From Conus ventricosus (lineage: Eukaryota > Mollusca > Gastropoda > Neogastropoda > Conidae): a stretch of DNA of 64,000 nt. A program made the position numbers and the translations under genes. Location of the stretch: positions 43,095,950-43,159,949 of the forward strand of contig CM031626.1 of the NCBI GenBank assembly GCA_018398815.1, read 5' to 3'. Shown here piece by piece: positions 23,995 through 35,610 of the stretch. Each line of letters begins with the position of its first letter. Within the stretch, counting starts at the first letter, position 1. The notes below the pieces were generated by a model, which saw only the letters and a program-made list of their open reading frames with translations, made no database searches and had not been told where the DNA came from.

Positions 23995-24310
23995 AAAAAT
24001 AAACACACACAAAAACACACACTGACACACACACACACACAAACACACAAAAATAAACACACACAAAAACACACACTGACACACACACACACAAACACAC
24101 AAAAATAAACACACACAAAAAACACACAAAAATAAACACACACAAAAACACACACTGACACACACACACAAAAATAAACACACACAAAAACACACACTCA
24201 CACACACACACAAACACACAAAAATAAACGCACACAAAAACACACTGACACACACACACACACAACACACAAAAATAAACACACACAAAAACACACACTG
24301 ACACACACAA
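23958..24310. repeat. (CA)n with embedded 50-bp periodicity
   Basis: (CA)n is interrupted at regular intervals by ACAAAAATAAAC and ACACTGAC, giving a roughly 50-55 bp superunit repeated about six times. It fills most of the short intron between two VPS13 exons. Confidence 0.9.
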
Positions 24311-24367
24311 TGAGAGACACGAGACAGATCTTACAGATGATGGAAAAGAAAATATCCACATGAACTA

Positions 24368-24416
24368 GCAGACAGACAGACAGGCAGACAGACAGACAGA
24401 CAGGCAGACAGACAGG

Positions 24417-24447
<31 letters not shown>
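24368..24447. repeat. (CAGA)n microsatellite
   Basis: Tetranucleotide (CAGA)n with a few GGCA interruptions, ending about 20 bp before the donor of exon 24467-24568. Confidence 0.92.
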
Positions 24448-24451
<4 letters not shown>

Positions 24452-24466
24452 GCAAGAACTCCTGAC

Positions 24467-24568
24467 CCTGTACTGCAGTGTGCGTCCAGTCTTGTTGATC
24501 AGCCAGTACGGGGCGTACAGCGACACGTCCAAGCTGCCCTTCTGCAGTTTACAGTGCAGACCCAGCTC
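24467..24568 (-). CDS. VPS13: VPS13-like exon (APYWLINKTGR motif)
   Basis: A 102-nt minus-strand exon (34 codons) encodes ELGLHCKLQKGSLDVSLYAP then YWLINKTGRTLQYR. The tract S-L-x-V-S-L-Y-A/S-P-Y-W-x-x-N-K-T-G-R is a hallmark of VPS13 proteins in the adaptor-binding region and the strongest identification in the window. The acceptor is GTTACATCAG| and the donor AGG|GTCAGG, in phase 0 with exon 23804-23902. The upstream exon 30588-30700 ends with two leftover bases, so this exon would need one more G after the acceptor AG; one base appears to be missing. The 5' edge of the exon, including the splice site, recurs in the flanking minisatellite. Confidence 0.9.
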
Positions 24569-26320
24569 CTGATGTAACGCAATAACACCACCACATCATC
24601 AGTTTACAGTGCAGACTAGCAATAACACCACCACATCATCAGTTTACAGTGCAGACTAGCAATAATACCACCACATCATCAGTTTACAGTGCAGACTAGC
24701 AATAATACCACCACATCATCAGTTTACAGTGCAGACTAGCAATAATACCACCACATCATCAGTTTACAGTGCAGACTAGCAATAATACCACCACATCATC
24801 AGTTTACAGTGCAGACTAGCAATAATACCACCACATCATCAGTTTACAGTGCAGACTAGCAATAATACCACCACATCATCAGTTTACAGTGCAGACGAGC
24901 AATAATACCACCACATCATCAGTTTACAGTGCAGACTAGCAATAATACCATCACATGATCAGTTTACAGTGCAGACCTACCTCCTAATATAACACAGTAA
25001 AACCATCACATGATCAGTTTATAGTGCAGGCCTAGCTCCTGATGTAACACAATAATACCATCACATCATTTACAGTGGAGACCTAACACCTATTGTAACA
25101 ACAACAGAACCAGTTTACAGTGGAGACCTAACACCTATTGTAACAACAACAGAACCAGTTTACAGTGGAGACCTAACACCTATTGTAACAACAACAGAAC
25201 CAGTTTACAGTGGAGACCTAACACCTGTTGTAACAACAACAGAACCAGTTTACAGAGAAGACCTAACACCTATTGTAACAACAACAGAACCAGTTTACAG
25301 TGGAGACCTAACACCTGTTGTAACAACAACTGAACCAGTTTACATAGAAGACCTAACACCTATTGTAACAACAACAGAACCAGTTTACAGAGAAGACCTA
25401 ACACCTGTTGTAACAACAATAGAACCAGTTTACAGAGAAGACCTAACACCTATTGTAACAACAACAGAACCAGTTTACAGTGGAGACCTAACACCTGTTG
25501 TAACAACAACTGAACCAGTTTACATAGAAGACCTAACACCTATTGTAACAACAACAGAACCAGTTTACAGAGAAGACCTAACACCTGTTGTAACAACAAT
25601 AGAACCAGTTTACAGAGAAGACCTAACACCTGTTGTAACAACAACAGAACCAGTTTACAGAGAAGACCTAACACCTATTGTAACAACAACAGAATCAGTT
25701 TACAGAGAAGACCTAACACCTATTGTAACAACAACAGAATCAGTTTACAGTGGAGACCAAACATCTATTGTAACAACAACACCGTCGCAAGATCAGCTTC
25801 CAATGCAGACCTAACATCTATTGTCAAAATAATGCTATCACATATTCAGTTCACTGTAGAGACCTCACACCAACAGTAATAACAATACCATAGCCAGATC
25901 AGTTTGCAGTGGGCATATTACACCCATTGTCATACTACCTCAGGCAGTCAGATGACAGTGCAAGTCTTACTGTAACACAGTGCCACAGAATGATCAATTC
26001 ACAGTGCAAACCTAACCTCTACTGTAACACACCACAACAGGACATGCAACAGATGATCAGTGTACACAGTGGACCCAACTCTTATTATAACACTACACTT
26101 TGCAGAGAGATGTTTTGAGTGCAGAATTAACTCTCAGAGTGAAACAATACTATCAGACGATCAGTCAACAGAGCAAACCTAATTCCTCCTGTAACACTAT
26201 GACAGATGATCTGCTCAAAATGCAGAACTGACTCCTTTGTAACACAAAAATACCATCAGACGATCTGTTTAAAGAGCAGAACTAACTCCTATTGTAACAC
26301 AATACCATTGGATGATTTGA
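24569..26320. repeat. Exon-edge-derived minisatellite, 40- and 45-bp units, decaying distally
   Basis: Next to the exon, about ten copies of a 40-bp unit (AGTTTACAGTGCAGACTAGC, AATAATACCACCACATCATC) run to about 24985. Then about 16 copies of a 45-bp unit (CAGTTTACAGTGGAGACCTA, ACACCTATTGTAACAACAAC, AGAAC) run to about 25780. Beyond that to 26320, units remain visible only as spaced CAGT.CA.AGTGCA.ACCTAAC motifs. All units share AGTTTACAGTGCAGACC with the first codons of the VPS13 exon at 24467-24568 (minus strand) plus its splice acceptor. Confidence 0.85.
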
Positions 26321-26844
26321 AACACAGCACTAACACCCTTTCTAACATAATACTATCGGTTCACCTGTTACACTAACACCCTTTCTAACATAATACTATC
26401 GGTTCACCTGTTACACCAACACCCTTTCTAACATACTACTATCGGTTCACCTGTTAGAGGAGACTGGGAGAATTTGGGAGGTTCTCCCAAACCCCATCCT
26501 ACCCACCACCCCCTCAGAAAAAAAAAAAAGAAGAAAAAAAGCACCTTCACATGTGTAGTGAACAATCACTTGTCATCGGCCAGGAAAGGCCTTCAAAGCA
26601 TCTTACCCACTGTTGTGGAGACCTCCCCTCTCCTCCCCTTTTTTTTTTCACAAAATCTCCACCATCAGCCTCCCACCTCCCACCCCTGCCGACACACCCT
26701 ACCCCTCGTTCTTTACAAAAATCTGCGCCTTCTAAGTCTCCAGCCGAACCCAATGTGTAACGTGTTCCTTCCCATCCAACTCTTCCTTCTGCTTTTCAGC
26801 AAATCCGCGCCTTGATCCCATACCTCCCATGCTTTTGCTAAAAC
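26321..26844. other. Short triplicate and spacer
   Basis: Three copies of a roughly 40-bp unit (CTAACACCCTTTCTAACATA, ATACTATCGGTTCACCTGTT) lie at 26340-26457. The rest is pyrimidine-rich spacer with no recognised gene. Confidence 0.6.
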
Positions 26845-29800
26845 AAATGCTGCTAGGTTCCTATACCCTGACCTCACTGCTAGCTTCCTAATCCCTGACC
26901 CCACTGCTAGCTTCCTATACCCTGACCTCACTGCTAGGTTCCTAAACCCTGACTCACTGCTAGGTTCCTATACCTTGACCTCACTGCTAGGTTCCTATAC
27001 CTTGACCTCACTGCTAGGTTCCTATACCCTGACCTCACTGCTAGGTTCCTAAACCCTGACTCACTGCTAGGTTCCTATACCTTGACCTCACTGCTAGGTT
27101 CCTATACCTTGACCTCACTGCTAGGTTCCTATACCTTGACCTCACTGCTAGGTTCCTATACCTTGACCTCACTGCTAAGTTCTTAGTCCCTGACCTCACT
27201 GCCAGGTTCCTATACCCTGACCTCACTGCCAGGTTCCTAGTCCCTGACCTCACTGCCAGGTTCCTATACCCTGACCTCACTGCTAGGTTCTTAGTCCCTG
27301 ACCTCACTGCTAGGTTCTTAGTCCCTGACGCCACTGCCAGGTTCCTATACCCTGACCTCACTGCCAGATTCCTATACCCTGACCTCACTTCTAGGTTCCT
27401 ATACCTTGACCTCACTGCTAGGTTCTTAGTCCCTGACCTCACTGCTAGGTTCCTAGTCCCTGATCTCACTGCTAGGTTCCTATACCCTGACCTCACTGCT
27501 AGGTTCTTAGTCCCTGACCTCACTGCTAGCTTCCTAGTCCCTGACCTCACTGCTAGCTTCCTAGTCCCTGACCTCACTGCTAGCTTCCTAGCCCCTGACC
27601 TCACTGCTAGCTTCTTAGCCCCTGACCTCACTGCTAGCTTCCTAGACTCTGATCTCACTGCTAGCTTCCTAGTCCCTGATCTCACTGCTAGGTTCCTAGT
27701 CCCTGACCTTACTGCTAGCTTCCTAGTCCCTGACCTCACTGCTAGGTTCCTAGTCCCTGATCTCACTGATAGGTTCCTAGTCCCTGACCTCACTGCTAGG
27801 TTCCTAGTCCCTGATCACACTGCTAGCTTCCAAGTCTCTGACCTCACTGCTAGATTCCTATACCCTTATCTCACTGCTAGCTTCCTAGTCCCTGACCTCA
27901 CTGCTAGGTACCTAGTCCCTGACCTCACTGCTAGCTTTCTATGCCCTGTTCTCACTGCTAGGTTCCTAGTCCTTGACCTCACTGCTAGGTTCCTAGTCCC
28001 TGACCTCACTGCTAGGTTCCTAGTCCCTGACCCCACTGCTAGCTTCCTAGTCCCTGACCTTACTGCTAGCTTTCTATGCCCTGATCTCACTCTAGCTTCC
28101 TAGTCCCTGACCTTACTGCTAGCTTTCTATGCCCTGATCTCACTGCTAGGTTCCTAGTCCTTGACCTCACTGCTAGGTTCTTAGTCCTGATCTCACTGCT
28201 AGGTTCCTAGTCCCTTATCTCACCGCTAGGTTCCTAGTCCTGATCTCACTGCCAGGTTCCTAGTCCCTGATCTCACTGCAAGCTTCCTAGTCCCTGATCT
28301 CATTGCTAGGTTCCTAGTCCCTGACGCCACTGCTAGCTTTCTATGCCCTGATCTCTCTGCTAGGTTCCTAGTCCCTGATCTCACTGCTAGGTTCCTAGTC
28401 CCTTATCTCACCGCTAGGTTCCTAGCCCCTGATCTCACTGCTAGGTTCCTAGTCCCTGACCTCACTGCCAGGTTCCTATACCCTGACCTCACTGCCAGGT
28501 TCCTAGTCCCTGATCTCACTGCTAGCTTCCTAGTCCCTGACCTCACTGCTAGCTTCCTAGTCCCTGACCTCACTGCCAGGTTCCTATACCCTGACCTCAC
28601 TGCTAGCTTCCTAGTCCCTGACCTCACTGCTAGCTCCCTAGTCCCTGACCTCACTGCTAGCTTCCTAGTCCCTGACCTCACTGCTAGGTTCCTATACCCT
28701 GACCTCACTGTTAGCTTCCTAGTCCCTGATCTCACTGCTAGGTTCCTCCTATACCCTAACCTTACTGCTAGCTTCCTAGTCCCTGATCTCACTGCTAGGT
28801 TCCTATACCCTGACGTCACTGCTAGCTTCCTAGTCCCTGACCTCACTGCTAGCTTCCTAGTCCCTGACCTCACTGCTAGCTTCCTAGTCCCTGATCTCAC
28901 TGTTAGGTTCATATACCCTGACCTCACTGCTAGGTTCTTAGTCCCTGACCCCACTGCTAGCTTCCTAGTCCCTGACCCCACTGCTATCTTCCTAGTCCCT
29001 GACCTCACTGCTAGCTTCCTAGTCCCTGACCTCATTGCTGGGTTCCTAGTCCCTGACCTCACTGCTAGCTTCCTAGTCCCTGACCCCACTGCTAGCTTCC
29101 TAATCCCTGACCCCACTGCTAGCTTCCTAGTCCCTGACCCATGACCTCACTGCTAGCTTCCTAGTCCATGACCTCACCTCCCCTGTTTGCTAGTCCCTGA
29201 CCTCACTGCTAAGTTCCTATACCCTGACCTCACTGCTAGGTTCCTAGTCCCTGACCTCACTGTTAGGTTCCTAGTCCCTGACCTCACTGCTAGCTTCCTA
29301 GTCCCTGACCTCACTGCTAGCTTCCTAGTCCCTGACCCCACTGCTAGCTTCCTAGTCCCTGACCTCACTGCTAGCTTCCTATACCCTGACCTCACTGCTA
29401 GCTCCCTAGTCCCTGACCTCACTGCTAGCTTCCTAGTCCATGACCTCACTGCTAGCTTCCTAGTCCCTGACCTCATTGCTGGGTTCATAGTCCCTGACCT
29501 CACTGCTAGCTTCCTAGTCCCTGACCTCACTGCTAGCTTCGTAGTCCCTGACCCCACTGCTAGCTTCCTAGTCCCTGACCTCACTGCTAGGTTCCTATAC
29601 CCTGACCTCACTGCTAGGTTCCTAGTCCCTGACCTCACTGCTAGGTTCCTATACCCTGACCCCACTGCTAGCTTCCTAGTCCCTGACCCCACTGCTAGCT
29701 TCCTAGTCCCTGATCTCACTGCTAGCTTCCTAGTCCCTGACCCCACTGCTAGCTTCCTAGTCCCTGACCTCACTGCTAGCTTCCTAGTCCCTGACCCCAC

Positions 29801-29860
29801 TGCTAGGTTCCTAGTCCCTGACCCCACTGCTAGGTTCCTAGTGCCTGACCTCAGTTATGA
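26845..29860. repeat. 3-kb minisatellite, 27-bp unit
   Basis: About 110 copies of a 27-bp unit (TTCCTAGTCCCTGACCTCAC, TGCTAGC) with alternative AGTCC/TATACC and GGT/AGC variants. The 9-codon unit is open on both strands: LVPDLTASF forward and RSGTRKLAV reverse. This gives open frames of up to 250 codons (for example 27041-27793 minus and 29187-29882 plus). Copy variants are interspersed rather than blocked, suggesting gene-conversion-like mixing. No homology to a protein supports coding. Confidence 0.95.
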
Positions 29861-30363
29861 ACCCTCTTCCACTGCTGCTTGATCCGTCCCTGCTTGCACT
29901 GCTGCCCAGTGTTTGGTGTGTTCTCAATGGCGTCGCTCTTATGTTCATCCCTTCTGGCACTTACAGGCTGCCTTCCTCTGTGCCCACAGTCCATAAGGGA
30001 GATAAGCCACGTCAAGTGGCTGTGAGACCCTATGCAAGAGGAGACCCTGCACTGCTGATGAGTCATGTGATGAACACTTCCCATTGTTCTATGCATGCCA
30101 GCTTAAATACCTGTGTAAGGACGGAGAAAAAGGAATAATATTTATTTATTTATAAACTGATCAAATTTCATTACCATTCAGGCTGTTGTTAGAACCAGAA
30201 ATATCCCTTTTTCTGGCTGCAAATCTCAAAGTAACATCTCCAGGACGAAATGTGTGCCATTTCACTTTCTATCACTCCTCTCCGTTTCTAAACTTGAGAC
30301 CTTGTGAGAACCCCTTTTTTTCATCAAAAAGATGTTTTGACTAGGACAGAAATTCATATTCAT

Positions 30364-30368
<5 letters not shown>
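29861..30368. other. No recognisable feature
   Basis: Non-coding intronic sequence. A 93-codon plus-strand frame (29857-30138) begins inside the repeat and has no recognisable motif. Confidence 0.45.
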
Positions 30369-30413
<45 letters not shown>

Positions 30414-30493
30414 ACACACACACGCACACACACACAGACACACACACACAGACACACACACACAGACACAGACACACACACACACAGACACAC

Positions 30494-30545
<52 letters not shown>

Positions 30546-30575
30546 ACACAGACACACACACGCACACACACACCC
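30369..30575. repeat. (CA)n microsatellite
   Basis: About 200 bp of (CA)n with periodic GACA and CGCA interruptions, ending 12 bp short of the VPS13 exon donor at 30587. Confidence 0.93.
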
Positions 30576-30587
30576 TCACTCACTTAC

Positions 30588-30700
30588 AGGGACAGTTTCT
30601 GTGAGCCTTCATGAGCAGTGAGTTCCCAGACAGTCAGTTCTGGCATCGACTTCTGCAGCTTGCGACGCCCCACCCACTCCTTGCCTTGATACGACGGGAT
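30588..30700 (-). CDS. VPS13: VPS13-like exon (GKEW segment)
   Basis: The minus-strand exon lies between the acceptor GATGTGCAG| and the donor CCCT|GTAAGTGAG. It encodes IPSYQGKEWVGRRKLQKSMP then ELTVWELTAHEGSQKLS plus two bases. A G/C-K-x-W-x-G motif followed by a P-E-L-x-V-W segment is what VPS13A/C-type proteins show just before the S-L-x-V-S-L-Y-x-P-Y-W block, matching its order before exon 24467-24568. It follows exon 43538-43623 in phase 0. The same frame is open for about 75 nt upstream of the acceptor (to about 30775), so an alternative, longer 5' end cannot be excluded. Confidence 0.75.
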
Positions 30701-31060
30701 CTGCACATCGCCCAAATCATCGTCGTCATTTCCCACACAGTTCTTATCAACATTTACAATCATCCTTACATCTTATCACTATGACCAATACTAGTGTCAT
30801 TATTTGCCACGTACCAACATCATCATAACTATTACTTTTCCTTGTCATCTGGAAACAAACGGTAGTGACTGTCACGGAAGAGACAACATTCATCTGAATC
30901 ACACTCACTGGGGAGTTCACATCTCACTGACTACACTGTCCCCTCTCCACAATCCCCTCTGATCATCACCAGTATCCACAGTTTTCCTGTGAGAGAAGAT
31001 ACGCTTCTGATGGACCAGAGTTAAATAAACAATTTACCAAGCTTCTTTCTGTCGGTTGAC
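30701..31060. other. Intronic spacer
   Basis: Non-coding apart from the possible upstream extension of the exon at 30588-30700. Nothing else was recognised. Confidence 0.4.
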
Positions 31061-31265
31061 CTACTCCCTGAACTCCCATGGGAAGTCAGTGGGCACCACA
31101 CTGGTGTACAATTCACCAGGTATTTCCAGCTCTGGAGGTTTGTGTGCCAAGGCTTCATTTTTTTTTTCAAATGTTTTCCCCATCCATTCTGCAAAGCTGT
31201 CCAACCAGTTGTTGTTTTTCTTCCCTTCATCTCCCTCCTTCAACAGTAATCTCCTCTTGCAGGAG
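31061..31265 (-). CDS. Unidentified possible 3' terminal exon
   Basis: The minus-strand frame runs open from about 31275 to a stop at 31061. It has a balanced, protein-like composition (KEGDEGKKNNNWLDSFAEWM, then GKTFEKKNEALAHKPPELEI, then PGELYTSVVPTDFPWEFRE). No family is recognised. Possible acceptors (TCCTGCAAGAG) lie near 31255. It ends at a normal stop, so it would be the last exon of a nested gene or an alternative VPS13 end. It does not fit the expected VPS13 sequence between the neighbouring exons. A chance open frame is the alternative. Confidence 0.3.
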
Positions 31266-31270
31266 ACACA

Positions 31271-31705
31271 AATGTGGATACTGCTGACTTACCTCAACAC
31301 TGGGTTTCTATGGGTAGTGCTTACAATGTGCTGACTTACCTCAACACTGGGTTTCTATGGCTAGTGCTTACAATGTGCTGACTTACCTCAACACTGGGTT
31401 TCTATGGGTAGTGCTAACAATATGGTGACTTACCTCAACACTGGGTTTCTATGGGTAGTGCTAACAATATGGTGACTTACCTCAACACTGGGTTTCTATG
31501 GGTAGTGCTAACAATATGGTGACTTACCTCAACACTGGGTTTCTATGGGTAGTGCTAACAATATGGTGACTTACCTCAACACTGGGTTTCTATGGGTAGT
31601 GCTTACAATATGGTGACTTACCTCAACACTGGGTTTCTATGGGTAGTGCTAACAATGTGGTGACTTACCTCAACACTGGGTTTCTATGGGTAGTGCTAAC
31701 AATGT
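31271..31705. repeat. Minisatellite, 47-bp unit carrying a donor-like motif
   Basis: Nine copies of a 47-bp unit (GACTTACCTCAACACTGGGT, TTCTATGGGTAGTGCTAACA, ATATGGT). On the minus strand, the direction of VPS13 transcription, every unit reads GTTGAG|GTAAGTCA, a near-ideal 5' splice site. Confidence 0.92.
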
Positions 31706-33140
31706 GCTGACTACAACTAAACACAAAAACAACCAGGAACTAGGGCAGGCACTAGGGACAGCGCAGACCTCTGCCAGGTTGAACGGATCCTGTAAGATCA
31801 CTTTTCTCCAATTAAGTAATAAAATCCTTTTTCTCCAGGTAAGTAACAGAAGGTACAGATTGAAAGAGTCACTTCCTTTGTACCTTCTTTAAAAGGCTTT
31901 ATGAACTATGAATTCTCAACACTTATATCACCACAAACATTTGATGTAAAAATACATTAATCAGCAGGCCACCATCATTTTAAAAACAACCACAAAGATT
32001 TGATATTCCATGAAAATATATTACTTAACAGACAATCAATTTAACAGACAATCAATCATTCAAAAAGAGTGTTCATGTTCAGGGAAAAAATCTGTAATAA
32101 TCCTGCTCAACAGATCCAGGATCAACAGTCTGATCTGGATCTGTTCCGCAGGTCTTCACCAAACTTTACAAGGGGCCGATCAAAGGCCACATTCCATCTC
32201 TCCGCTAGGTTGGGTTACAACTGGTTCCACACATTCTGTGTCATCTTGCTGACCAACAGATGGTTGAAGGGAAAACATAATCTCCTGGGTGAGGATAAAG
32301 GTGTCTTTACTCCGACAGTCTTTGAGGAGTGGTACATGGCTGGAAGGTTTCCCTGTTATTACACCCTTGGGCCAAATCAGTGAGCTTCACCAGCTTTTCC
32401 TTACCAAATACGTAAGGTAACTGTGAGTTCAATGTACACCATCTTAAGTTCGTATGAAGACTCAACAAGATTTGGCACAAGGCTGTAACGTTGATATCAT
32501 TCCTGTAACTTCTGCGCTTTCTGCCTCTCATTACTACCACTTATGTGGTTACTTTTATTTACTAGTACTACTTCTACTGTTACTGTTATTAACCAGTATT
32601 ACTTCTACTGTTATTAACTAGTAATACTTCTACTGTTACAGCTTGTAACTTCTACTACTGCTAATCTGTTAATTCTGTTAGCAACTATAACGGCAACCAC
32701 CGCTACCAATACCATGATTCTAGGACTACAAGGCACTTTGGAGCAGACAGTGCATCCCTTGCTTTTCAGGGGGAAAAAAGTGTCTTTCATCCATTAATAA
32801 AGTATCTCACAACATAGAAGGCATTACTTTCAAACCTTACACAACTGCAGCTTACAACTGCTTCATGAACTACAGATGTCAGTATGACCATAGCAATGCT
32901 GCAGGGAATAGTGGTATGGAGTGACATAAGGTGAGATGAGTTTTCTGCACCAGACCACAGTCAACCCATTCAGGCTCTACACACTTCACCAGTCTTGCTA
33001 GGATCAAGCTGGAAATGGGACAGATTCATTTGTCACACCCTTTCCTTGACACTAACTGACAGTGCCCCAACTTCAAAGTCTTTTTTTTTTTAAACTCAAA
33101 ATGGCTTCCCTACTCCTGGGTATAATTCGACGCACCTTAG
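31706..33140. other. No recognisable feature
   Basis: AT-rich intronic sequence. A 104-codon plus frame (32069-32383) has no recognised motif. Positions 32540-32650 show weak (TACTTCTACTGTTA)-type repetition. Confidence 0.45.
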
Positions 33141-33375
33141 ATAACTGACAGAAACCCTTTACACACCACTGGAGAGGTTTTTCTCTCCATTTCATTGAAA
33201 CGTGTATCTCAACACCCCAGATAACTGACAGAAACCCTTTACACACCACTGGAGAGGTTTTTCTCTCCATTTCATTGAAACGTGTATCTCAACACCCCAG
33301 ATAACTGACAGAAACCCTTTACACACCACTGGAGAGGTTTTTCTCTCCATTTCATTGAAACGTGTATCTCAACGC
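33141..33375. repeat. Tandem repeat, 80-bp unit, three copies
   Basis: Three nearly identical 80-bp copies start ATAACTGACAGAAACCCTTT and end ATCTCAACACCCCAG. Confidence 0.93.
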
Positions 33376-34454
33376 CATATCAATGCAAACTGATGCATCA
33401 TTTGGAGGGAGGTGGTGCCACATACACAGCCCTTCTGACTGAGACCAGCATGTGAGAGAACTGTGCAGCCCTGCCCTGCAGTCCTGAAACCATGGCACCA
33501 ACAGCTAGCTGTCTGCTGATCGATGACACACGACAGTTACTGCCACCACTACAGCTCTGACCACCTTTCACTGCAGTCTATGATCACTACCATCACAGCA
33601 GAACCACCACCATCATGTGCATCATCATCATCATCATCATCAACATCATCAACAGGACGCTACCTAGCACAGGCTGTGGTCATCTAAGCCATGATCAGCT
33701 CTGAATCCTCTACATCACTGAACCACAGGGAATAAAAGAAACAACACAATGAGAAAACAGTTAAGATCCACAGAACACAGCGTACAAGTGGGAGGGGGGG
33801 GGGGGTGAACAAGATGCAGGAGAAAAGACAGCAAGAGAGAAAGAGTGCATGAGACAGAACAACGTTCTTCAGTGAGTGTGGAAAAATTAATGGGGTTCCT
33901 GTTGACTTTTTACATCCAACCTGCAAAGGGTGGGGGTGGGTGGGAGGGAGAACAGAATGAGGAGGGAGGGAGAGAGAGAGAGAGAAAAAGAGAGAGACAC
34001 AGACAGAGAGAGAGAGACAGAGACAAAGACAGAGAGAGACACAGACAGAGAGAGAGAGAGACAGAGACAAAGACAGAGAGAGAGAGTTTTTTTGAATGTG
34101 GATGAAAACAACGAAAAAGCTCCAGATGGCTTTTTCACATCCAGCCTGCAGTAATAGAAATAAAATACTTCACAAACTTTTATGTGAGCAAACAAGCTGC
34201 AAAAAGCATGAAAGAAAATCCGTCAATATGGGAAAACAATCATACACTCAAAGCAAATTTCAGAAGAAAAACTGCAGGGTAAAGAAAGGTCAGTATACAT
34301 ATGACAGAGAGAGAGCGAGAGAGACAGAGAGAGAGTCAGAAAGAGAGACAGAGAGAGAGACACTTAGCATGAGAGTGTGGGTGGAACTCAAAAGGATGAG
34401 GAAGCAATTGTGAGAAAAAGCAAAAGACAAACAGAAAGGCTGACAGAAACAGTC
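33376..34454. other. Spacer with (CAT)n and (GA)n tracts
   Basis: No gene was found. (CAT)n lies at about 33624-33655, a G-run at 33794-33805, and (GA)n-rich tracts with GACAGAGACAAAGACAGA periodicity at 33965-34090 and 34300-34365. The CATCCAACCTGCA and CATCCAGCCTGCA motifs at 33912 and 34138 suggest a local duplication around the GA tract. Confidence 0.55.
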
Positions 34455-34512
34455 ACCAACAGTGAAGGAATAAGGGGAGGGGTCGGAGGGAGCTAGAGAG
34501 AGAACAGATGCC
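34455..34512. repeat. Fragment shared with LINE tail at 35548-35605
   Basis: GGAATAAGGGGAGGGGTCGG, AGGGAGCTAGAGAGAGAACA, GATGCCA matches GGAACAAGGGGAGGGGTCGG at 35552 and following in the same orientation, with only a few differences. It is probably a truncated copy of the same LINE 5' boundary sequence. Confidence 0.65.
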
Positions 34513-34587
34513 ATGAAAAAACTTTTGTAGATTATTTTTCCTTCCTTAACAAAAAAAAAAAAAGAGAGAAAGATAAACCTCAGCATA

Positions 34588-34866
34588 AAAGAAAGGAGAT
34601 ACCTATAGAGACCCCCCAGGCCCCATACACAGGTCAGAGAGCATGTTGCATGCCAAGACTAAAGGAGATACCTATAGAGACCCCCCAGGCCCCATACACA
34701 GGTCAGAGAGCATGTTGCATGCCAAGACTAAAGGAGATACCTATAGAGACCCCCCAGGCCCCATACACAGGTCAGAGAGCATGTTGCATGCCAAGACTAA
34801 AGGAGATACCTATAGAGATCCCCCAGGCCCCATACACAGGTCAGAGAGCATGTTGCATGCCAAGAC
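34588..34866. repeat. Minisatellite, 69-bp unit, four copies
   Basis: Four near-identical copies of a 69-bp unit (AAAGGAGATACCTATAGAGA, CCCCCCAGGCCCCATACACA, GGTCAGAGAGCATGTTGCAT, GCCAAGACT). Confidence 0.94.
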
Positions 34867-35040
34867 TACACACTACCTCCCATGCAGAGCATTCCAATAC
34901 CTGTGCACAGTATGACACTGCATACCATTCACATCATATTACATACCCCAAACACACCACATCATAATAATAAACCTATCATATGATAAACATACAAATG
35001 AACAATACTGCACACCTAACAATGATGATAATCGTATACA

Positions 35041-35610
35041 ATAATAATAATAATAATAATGTATAATACTTATATATTGCGCATTTCTTGTTGTACAAGT
35101 CAATGCGCTTACATCCACCATTTGCACTTATTCATACAATATTCATGCACACAGCAAAAAGAAAATACACAATGGCAGACGCACCTACATGCATAAACTG
35201 CCTCACCGAACTAGTTGTGGCGGAATTTAGGAGAGATCTAGTCATCTACAGAAGAGAATAGGCTTTTTTGAAGAGGTAAGTTTTGAGCTGAGATTTAAAA
35301 GAAGAAAGAGTAGGCTGATTACGAAGGTCTTCAGGGAGGGAGTTCCAAATAGAAGGTGCTCTAAAACTGAAGGCTCTTTCGCCAACAGATTTCAGAGAAC
35401 GCTTTGGGATTTTCAAAAGTTTTTGTGAAGAAGAGCGAAGGGTACGAGAGCTTTGGTAGGTGCAGAGAGAAGAAGAGAGATAGCGAGGAAGAGATTCACT
35501 GAAGTGGCGGAAAGCAAGTACTGCCAGTTTAAATTGCCACCGATACTGTAGGAACAAGGGGAGGGGTCGGAGGGAGTTAGAGAGAGAGAACAGATGCCAA
35601 TACCAAACAT
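35041..35610 (-). mobile_element. 5'-truncated CR1/L2-type LINE, 3' end
   Basis: The minus-strand frame 35557-35246 encodes the end of a reverse transcriptase polyprotein: SVGERAFSFRAPSIWNSLPE, then DLRNQPTLSSFKSQLKTYLF. The A-P-x-x-W-N-S-L-P and F-K-x-x-L-K-x-x-L-F blocks are typical C-terminal motifs of CR1/L2/Jockey-group LINEs. The 3' untranslated part contains a hairpin (GCGCATT against AATGCGC, about 35077-35108) and ends in an (ATT)n tract at 35041-35060, the usual short-repeat tail of these elements. Only the last 100 or so codons remain. Confidence 0.75.

Noticed and set aside
27041..29882. Long open frames of 200-250 codons encoding Arg/Lys-rich or Val/Asp/Leu-rich repeat proteins
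   Set aside because: They are open on both strands because a 27-bp unit lacks stops. There is no splice structure, start context or recognised domain.
32010..32383. Overlapping plus-strand frames of 80-104 codons
   Set aside because: No recognised motif, opposite strand to the host gene and no splice context; probably chance.
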